Positions 9,711 to 15,855 of a stretch of DNA of 15,855 nt are shown here, one piece after another. The stretch's first letter is position 1. Each line of letters begins with the position of its first letter. The DNA lies in NCBI GenBank assembly GCA_003049485.1, contig PYST01000572.1, forward strand, positions 1 through 15,855. Reading direction: 5' to 3'. Source of the stretch: Ophioceras dolichostomum (lineage: Eukaryota > Ascomycota > Sordariomycetes > Magnaporthales > Ophioceraceae). Made by a program: the position numbers and the translations under genes. The notes beneath the pieces are model-generated. The model was not told the origin of the DNA. It did not search any database and saw only the letters and a list, made by a program, of their open reading frames with translations.

Positions 9711-12148
9711 ATGGACTGGAGCCGTGATGAGGTCGGCCTGAGCGAAAGCCTCCTCGAAAACGTGTTCCGGTATGCTCCAGACGGGAGCACCGTTTTGCAG
9801 ATCTTGAAGAGCAAGAAGGTTTGTGTGTATTCCGTGGTCACCCGCGCAGGCACGCGCCTTTCCAACACCCGCGACTTTCAACTCTATCATTCCGAGTTTA
9901 CCAAGCGACTGACCACTGACCCTCTTTTGGAGGTCAAAACAAAAAGTTCGAGATTGAAATATCGTCACTGAAGTCCGAAGGCGATTGGGATGGATATTTA
10001 GACAGGGCAAGTGGACCAGGGGGTCGATGTTTGTTGGGCTCGAGCTGAGAATGGCAAACACAAATCCAGGACCTTCCATCAATCGATGCAAATGATGATT
10101 CCGGTCTTGTCCTGCTGTAAGCTCCCAGCCGCCGCCACTTTGCCTCCTTCCCCCTTGTTCTCCGCCCCCGCCCTCTCCTCCTCCGTATACCGTCGTCTTT
10201 TTTTTTCGTTCCGTTCGAACGAGCCTAACTAGGACACGTCACACACAGCCTGGCGAAGCGGACCGGCGAGCCCGCGATCCACGGAATCACCAAGGTGACG
10301 TCCAACGACTGGGAACGGCTCGCCAGAGAGAAGGTCCCCGAGCCCTTTGGCGGCCTGCCCAGGGCCGGGACGTTCTCCGCGCTGTCGGGAGCACCGGTCA
10401 GCACCACGGCGCCGTCGGTACCGGCCGGTAGCGGGGTGTTGATGACCGACGGGGGTGGTGGTGGCGACGCTGGGGGGGGAGGTGGACCATCAGCTCTCGT
10501 CGGCGGGCGACGTGGCGTTAGGACGCTGCCGTTCTCGCGCGAGACGTTCAGGCGCATCACTGAGTCGTTCCACACCCACGCGTCGATCGCCCGCGTCATC
10601 AGCCGCACTGACGTGCCTGTGTTCTCCGCCGAGCTCATCCAGATGGCCGGCGAGTCGGCTTATGGTTAGTTCAAGCCACCAATGTCCCCTCCTCCGTCCT
10701 CCGTTTCCATAAAATACCTAGGGGCTACCGCGCCCTCCCTTCAGGGGAAACTACCAATTAAAATGAGAGATGTGCTCCACAACAGTGTACAACTGCCGCA
10801 CCTCCAACGCATGGGAGATGGACCTAGCCTTATCAGCTACGTACTTCCCGCGTCGAGGCCGAACACTCGCAATCCTATACGGCTGTCCCTTCTCGATCGA
10901 GAAGGACATCATCCGCCGACTCGCCCGCGTGCGGTCCGAGGCCCTGCACCCGCTGCTGATGCCCGGCATATTCGCCGAGCTGGAAGCCGCGCGCCACAAG
11001 CGGCTCGTACAGGCCAGCGTCGCCAAGCTGGAGACGCGCATATTCGAGCTAAATGTGCCCTCAGACGGCAGCGGGGGCTGGCGAGAAGCCGAGAGGACCC
11101 AGCGCCGCAACATTGCGAAGCGGACGGCCTACCTCGATACGGCGTACCTCCGGAACGGGCTCGTGAGCTGGGGCACTACGCAGCTGGGCCGAATGGTGCA
11201 GCACGCGTCCGAGCTGGAGGGCGTCGTCAGTGGACACGCATTCAGCGCCGAGCTAGAGCAGCAGCAGCAGCAGCAGCAGAGAGAGACCGCGATACTCGTC
11301 GGGAGCGGTAGCCAACAGGAGCCACCTCCGCCTCCGTCTAACAACGACGCTGCCGAAGCAGCAGGGCGCAAGATCCAGTTGCGCTTGATAATCATCAGAG
11401 ACGAGTACGACGATTGGATCAGGGATTGCACCATGCGGGTTGATGGGATGGCTATGGCGACTCAGTGGGTACGTGCACAACAGGGACAGCTGGCAGAGAC
11501 TTGGGACTAATTAAGGTTAACTGGCTAACCAATATGCGATACCTCTTCTCACATCCCCATTTAAAGGCTCAAGGGGAAACGAACGTGGAAATTGCCATCG
11601 CGACCAAGAGAGACTCGAAGCATATGCGGTCCATCGCCCTGCTGACGATGGTTTTCCTCCCTGGGACCTTCTTAGCCGTGAGTCAAATCGCCCCTTCAAA
11701 CTCACAGGTAAACAAACGTATTACTGGATAATACTGACATACTCGAAAACCTGCAATATCAAAGACCATCTTCAGCATGACTTTCTTTAACTGGTCAGGT
11801 GACGCCGGCACCTCATCGGTCTCGACATCGATCTGGATCTACGTCGTCTTGGCCATCGCCGTCACGCTGATCACGATTTTAGCTTGGTATTACTTCGTTA
11901 TATGGCGGCCGACGCGGAGGGCAGAGTGGGACGACGACGAAGAAGAAGCGGGTGATGACTCTGGAGCGGCTGTGGTGGGGATAGGAGAGAGGGAGGGCGA
12001 AGGAGGAGAAGTAGGAAGAGGGGAAGCGATGGGGAGGACAGCGCGTCTATCCCTGTCTTTCCAAAGGGTCTTCCGCTGGCTTTTCAAGGCTAAGACCTCC
12101 GCCCCCGAGCTTGAGAAGTCAGCCCCCCTGCCTGTAAGTCCGGTATGA
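9711..12148 (+). CDS. Fungal CorA-like two-helix membrane protein, 602 aa
   Basis: Model: join(9711..9818,9947..10006,10070..10116,10249..10664,10786..11468,11567..11677,11765..12148), 1809 nt in frame. Introns 1 and 3-6 are GT-AG (128, 132, 121, 98, 87 bp); several show CTAAC or CTGAC branch points. Intron 2 (10007-10069, 63 bp) would be GC-AG (AGG|GCAAGT..CCAG) and removes an in-frame TGA at 10046. Residues about 60-200 are soluble, with Gly-rich runs. VYNCRTSNAWEMDLALSATY starts at 211 and a helical segment follows. Gln369-375 is a polyQ tract. The C-terminus has helix 1 (about 458-480, containing FLPGTFLATIFSM) and helix 2 (about 498-522), then an acidic/basic tail. This helix pair is typical of a fungal CorA-related family; the GMN transport motif is not visible, so Mg2+ transport should not be assumed. 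Exon 1/2 borders are the weakest. GTAAGT near 12133 could be a further donor. Confidence 0.78.
11259..11279 (+). repeat. (CAG)7 tract encoding polyglutamine
   Basis: Seven perfect in-frame CAG codons encode Gln369-375 of the CorA-like protein, just before its acidic/Pro-rich linker. Such tracts vary in length between strains. Confidence 0.9.
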
Positions 12149-12447
12149 TAAGAAAGAGGACTTTTTTCCGCCCTGGATATAACAATAGGGGAGGAAAACA
12201 ATACAAGCCCCCTTTTTTTCAATTTGGCAACAAGTAGGGATGTATTGTTTCATAACTTCGGATTTATAAAACTGTATAAATACCCCGTACTATTTATCGA
12301 AAGGGAGAAATTGCCGCAGGCAGCACCATGGCCGCACTAGATACATGCAGGGACTCGAGGATAGATCAATCTGGCAAAAAGCAGGCAAAAGGAAGATGGG
12401 AGAGCAGGTTGTGTAGCCGTGATGTCTGGGAGCTGCAGATCGGAGTC
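12149..12447. other. AT-rich convergent 3' region
   Basis: The 3' flank of the CorA-like gene contains AT-rich words such as TTTATAAAAC and GTATAAATACC (12264-12284), possible polyadenylation-region elements. I see no gene. Confidence 0.4.
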
Positions 12448-12813
12448 TCAGGCGACAGTCTCGGACGAGGCGGATGGTTGGGATTCCTCCTTGGCCTTCT
12501 TCTTGGCCGCCTTTCCTATCTCGTAGTACCGCTTCAGCAGATCCTCTTGTACGATTGGGAGGCCGACAGGTCAGTTGGGAATCCGAGCGTGCAAACTGGG
12601 GCAGGAAGCGATGGAGGGGGATATACCGCGCTCAGCTCTTTCGATGTGTATATATATGCCAGTGGTCATTAGCGATCTCGGTCATAACCTCGGCATTTTC
12701 GCCAAGCAGCTCCTGGGCCGCCTTGCGAGGGAGATCATGCCCATAAGGCATGTACTTGCACTTTATTAATAGCGAGGGTTGGCCGGAGCCTCAGCCTCGG
12801 AGGTGGACGTCAT
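12448..12813 (-). pseudogene. Broken or unresolved small gene
   Basis: Three minus-strand pieces look coding but do not join. (1) 12813-12769: ATG after a CT-rich, 5'UTR-like stretch, encoding MTSTSEAEAPANPRY, then two stops. (2) From 12760: CKYMPYGHDLPRKAAQELLG and onward to EVMTEIAND near 12665, then a stop with no GT donor first. (3) 12543-12448: DLLKRYYEIGKAAKKKAKEE, then a Ser-rich end and TGA, preceded by a good acceptor (CTGAC branch, CAAGAG). Pieces 1 and 2 are separated by 8 extra bases (12761-12768); pieces 2 and 3 lack a usable donor. An alternative start is an exon MSKLCSR (13025-13005) with donor GTAAGC and acceptor AAAG at 12761, which is phase 0. I do not recognise the protein. 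Either it is a decayed gene or the exon model is incomplete. Confidence 0.4.
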
Positions 12814-13305
12814 GAGGTCGGAATCGCGGAAGGTCGGCGGAAGATAAGTAATAGTCGTGTCGGCCGGGGGAAGCGAATCCGATGGTGTAGGGAAGAGAGA
12901 TGGAGGAGTCTGTCTCTGACGCAGCTTAAATCTGAAGGTCAGGAGGCAACTAGCTTGGGCAATGGGATGTTACCGGAGCAGGGTGAATATGATGCCCAGC
13001 TTACACGCGAGCAAAGTTTAGACATGCCTTGTAATAACCTCCCCTCGTACCTCTAGAGAGATTCACCCTATACCGGCACGTTGCCAGTTGGATATACCTA
13101 ATCTCGATCTTTGCCCTCGAGTGCCTATTCGACAACAGGCTATCACCACCCGCAGAAGTCAAACCCAGACTTCCCTGGCCGTGTCATCGCATGTTGTAGG
13201 CCCACCGTCGGCCCGAGGCGTAATTTAGTGTGAGAGCATTGAACGGGTAGTACCTGGCCGCCCCTGCCCACTCCAAGAGATCGCCCACCCAAATTCTGGA
13301 CATTT

Positions 13306-13390
13306 GGGAAATGAAAAAACGTTTTAATACCTTCCCACAATGCTTTTGAGATTATTTCCCTTTTCCAAAACGTTTTATTTTTCATTTCCC
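13306..13390. repeat. Imperfect inverted repeat with two AAAACGTTTT palindromes
   Basis: The left arm is 13306-13325 (GGGAAATGAAAAAACGTTTT). The right arm is 13367-13390, and its reverse complement matches the left arm with a 4-base insertion. The spacer is about 41 bases. Each arm contains the perfect palindrome AAAACGTTTT. It lies just left of a solo LTR. It could be a small foldback element or a remnant of an element's ends; no target duplication was found. Confidence 0.6.
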
Positions 13391-13422
13391 CGAACGGTTG
13401 GCATTTCCTAATCGTCTTGTTG

Positions 13423-13448
13423 AAAAAAATAAAAAAAATAAAAAAATA
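13423..13448. repeat. A-rich simple tract
   Basis: Runs of 7, 8 and 7 A separated by single T lie between the inverted repeat and the solo LTR. It could be a poly(A)-derived tail or slippage product; nothing decides between them. Confidence 0.7.
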
Positions 13449-13466
13449 GAGCACCTTGAGATCGCT

Positions 13467-13705
13467 TCATATGTTACAAGGGCTTGTGTGTAATAAGGGC
13501 TTGTGGTATTGCAAGGGATAATCTCTAAGGGCATCTCATGGAGGCTTAAGGATCTAGGATCCCCTCTGGATGAAGATATAATACAACTGCCCTTATATAG
13601 ACCATCTTTCCTAGATGCCTGAGGCACCTTCTGGGCTTGACGTGGCCTATGGCCCACTCTGCTGCCTAGAAAGGCCCACTGTAGATTCCTCCGTGTGACA
13701 TCATA
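13467..13705 (-). mobile_element. Solo LTR with 5-bp target-site duplication
   Basis: In minus orientation the element reads TGTCAC...GTAACA over 13472-13700 (229 bp) and is flanked on both sides by TATGA (plus-strand TCATA at 13467-13471 and 13701-13705). TG..CA ends, near-inverted termini (TGTCAC versus TGTTAC) and a 5-bp duplication are the marks of an integrated LTR retrotransposon. A TATATAAGG box lies inside near 13591-13600 on the minus strand. No internal coding region is present, so the body was probably lost by recombination between the two LTRs. An internal direct repeat (aagggcttgtg, twice) lies at 13478-13503. The superfamily cannot be assigned from the LTR alone. Confidence 0.75.
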
Positions 13706-15624
13706 GACCCTCCAAGGGGCGCCTAGGTATCCTTGCTCACCGCCCACTGGCTGAAATGAGGTCTGGTGGTCAGCCTTATGTAGTTGCAGCCCGTTTTACC
13801 CTCCCAAGCCCGGATGCCGAAATGCGCCGACTTAATTTGGAGATTGCAGCAGATTGGCGATGTGCCATTGGTGTGGACGACGCTGCGCCGTTCTCCTAGA
13901 CCGGAGAAAGTGGCACACTACTTGCAGCCTCGTCACTTCACTCGCCTTCACGAGGCGCCCGCCGTGCAAGGAAGAAGCCTCAACACCGAATCGCTTCCAC
14001 CTTGCCTGGTTGGTGCGATCGTATAATGGTGAAGGAAGGTGCGGGTGGGTTTGCTTATAACCCTTTATTCACGTCCGCTGCTGCCGTTGCGGGGCGACGG
14101 CAGGAGCGACGGTCGGTGAGTGCCAGGCTGCTCAGCACTTTCAATTGCCCTTAAGCGAACTCTCTTGTTTGAGCCAGGAGATTGTCCAAGTTGAGGGTGG
14201 CTCTGTAGGAAGTTGATCAATATCATGATAGTGTACCTCAGGTAGGTAAAGAGGATGGGAGACATAGCCACTGCAAGCTATTGTTCATGTGGCGCTCGCT
14301 CTAGGCTCAGATATCAGACCTGCAATTAGGAGCCGCCGGAAATCTCCCACTACACGCCTAGGTCTCGTAAGTATCGTGGTCTGGCGACAGTGGCATGGCT
14401 TCTCGACATCAACTCGAGTGGCCAAGAGGAGGAATATCATGCCGACCAGGTGGCAATGCGGCGGGAGCGTCAACGTATGATTCGGAGCAAAGTGTACAAT
14501 AATAAAAGGTAGTACAGAACACGACGGTGGGCGGGAGACGCCCGAACTGGGGGACTTTGTGGTAGCAATGGCTCCTGATACTGGCACATCAGTCTTCACA
14601 GTGGGCTCCCTCTCTCACTGGAAGTGATGCCACTCATATACCCCCATCCCCACCACTTAATGAAGTGACAATAGATCGACATATTCAGGGTTAGACGAAA
14701 ATAATGATGCCGAGTGAGAAAGCTGTGTGTTCCCGGAGGAGCGGGTGGATAGTCGGAGCTGGGCAGGCACGGGAGCTTGCTATAGTGTGATGGAATACAT
14801 GTTGCGATTTACCGATGAGCGCCGTCAGCAATGTTGTGCTGTGTTGGACGTTCGTGCCGGTCCGTTGCCTTCCGAAGAAGACATGCCAATCGCCCTGCCA
14901 ACGGCGCTCACATCATGGAGGGCATTGATCTCAACATCGTAGACCGCTGCCCGAGAACAGAGTTCCATCAGTTGGCCTAGAGCAAGCATCGGCTACTGCC
15001 CCGCCTCGGGCAGCAACATCACCTAGTTTGCATCATCGGACGCGATGTAGCCACTTGCGCAGCACGCATCTCTGCAATGGGCAACCCGGCAACCCGGCAA
15101 CTAGCCCCGACTAGTGGTGGTCATCATCAGCGGCAGCGGTCGCAAGATCGCCTGCAGTTCGTCTCCTTTCTATCCTTTGTAAAACATATTTTTTATTCGT
15201 TCATACGGTTAGGCCTTTCTCTGAACAGCTGCCTACCTCGAGGTTACGTGGAAAACAAACAAAACGAGATACCCGCTGCCCAGCGAACGGTTCAATGACT
15301 GAGCACCACCGTACACCGTCTCCGTCTAGTTATTAAATCAGCATGGGGATAGGACATTAATATCGCAAAAGAAAAGAACCCAGATCACACGATGCACGGG
15401 CCCACCAAACCCCGGCGTTGTCTGACTGCCTATCCGTCAACGGGCGGCTAGATCTTTGTTTTGACGCTCGTGATCCGGCACTAGCTGAGCCGAAGAAACG
15501 GTGAACCCAAGAGACCCAAAAGCCACAGTAACTGAAAAAAAACAGAAAACCCAGAAGATACGGTACGAGAAAACGGACGCGTATTGACGGCGTCGATCGA
15601 CTGGCTCGGCTGCCCGGCCGCCGC
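13706..15624. other. About 1.9 kb with no supported gene
   Basis: Frames of 60-104 codons occur on both strands (for example 13784-14026 plus and 14285-14599 minus), but I found no convincing start, intron pattern or motif. The right part should include the 3' UTR of the phosphatidylinositol synthase gene. A short minus-strand frame at 14968-14825 (47 aa) begins with ATG but is too short to support. Confidence 0.4.
15080..15102. repeat. Tandem GGCAACCC repeat
   Basis: The 8-bp unit GGCAACCC occurs twice in full, followed by a partial third copy (GGCAACT). No function is assigned. Confidence 0.7.
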
Positions 15625-15855
15625 CTACGCGGCTTTCCTCTTCCTGGGCAAGCCCTTGGCTCGACGGGCCTCGACATCTCCTTCCGCGAGCCACCTGCTC
15701 GCTTTAACCAGCTGGACGACGTTGATGAATTGCTTCAGCATCATGATCGGGAAGCTGATGATGGCAATGATCCATGGCACAGTGGAATCCTGGTAGGGAA
15801 AAGGTCAGATTAGCCTCACGAAGGAACTGGGGGAGCCTAGGTTGGGTCGAGGGGG
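15625..15855 (-). CDS. PIS1: CDP-diacylglycerol-inositol 3-phosphatidyltransferase, C-terminal exon (partial)
   Basis: The last exon is complement(15625..15789), 54 codons plus TAG. It follows an acceptor CTACCAG with branch-like GCTAAT and CTGAC; the rest of the gene lies in or beyond the intron to the right. The translation has a hydrophobic stretch with PIMMLKQFINVVQLVKA, then SRWLAEGDVEARRAKGLPRK and a basic end. Animal and fungal phosphatidylinositol synthases end the same way: a final membrane helix of type (S/A)PI..LK..I(N/S)V.(Q/H)L, an Ala/Ser-rich turn, then a D..(E/D)R and Lys-rich cytosolic tail. The enzyme makes phosphatidylinositol from CDP-diacylglycerol and inositol in the ER membrane. 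The catalytic CDP-alcohol phosphatidyltransferase motif is upstream and not visible here. This is a single-exon call based on remembered family features. Confidence 0.7.

Noticed and set aside
14000..14060. tRNA-like start (gtgcgatcgtataatggtgaag)
   Set aside because: No acceptor stem, anticodon arm or T-loop could be formed around it.
14285..14599. 104-codon minus-strand frame
   Set aside because: No coding features or recognisable family; composition looks random.
14825..14968. 47-aa ATG-initiated minus-strand frame
   Set aside because: Too short, with no splice partner, motif or promoter; expected by chance.

Overview
The window looks like nuclear DNA of a filamentous ascomycete, probably a Sordariomycete (inference). 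Its genes carry short introns (63-184 bp) with GT..AG borders and fungal branch points (GCTAAC, CTGAC). Two families are typical of these fungi: protein kinases with an HGDLKPEN-type catalytic loop, and a two-helix CorA-like membrane protein. The right edge holds the 3' end of a housekeeping gene, probably phosphatidylinositol synthase. There are no bacterial operons, CRISPR arrays or rRNA genes.

Layout. 1-523: LTR- or promoter-like sequence and no gene. 524-3511 (-): kinase A, 4 exons, 835 aa. 4449-4839 (+): a small 105-aa gene with one intron. 5929-8023 (+): kinase B, 3 exons, 624 aa, a divergent paralogue of A in opposite orientation. 8533-8932 (-): a candidate 77-aa two-exon gene. 9711-12148 (+): a 7-exon, 602-aa CorA-like membrane protein whose model needs one GC-AG intron. 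12448-12813 (-): coding-looking fragments that do not join into an intact frame. 13306-13390: an inverted repeat. 13472-13700 (-): a 229-bp solo LTR with a perfect 5-bp target duplication. 13706-15624: no gene supported. 15625-15855 (-): last exon of the phosphatidylinositol synthase gene.

Working picture. This reads as an accessory island beside a conserved gene. It holds two fungus-specific, probably active kinases that share an uncharacterised N-terminal region, two tiny genes, one membrane protein of a lineage-expanded family, and retroelement debris. The exon models are supported by reading-frame arithmetic, since every junction keeps frame and the paralogues align across it. Functional roles beyond 'kinase', 'membrane protein' and 'PI synthase' are inference.
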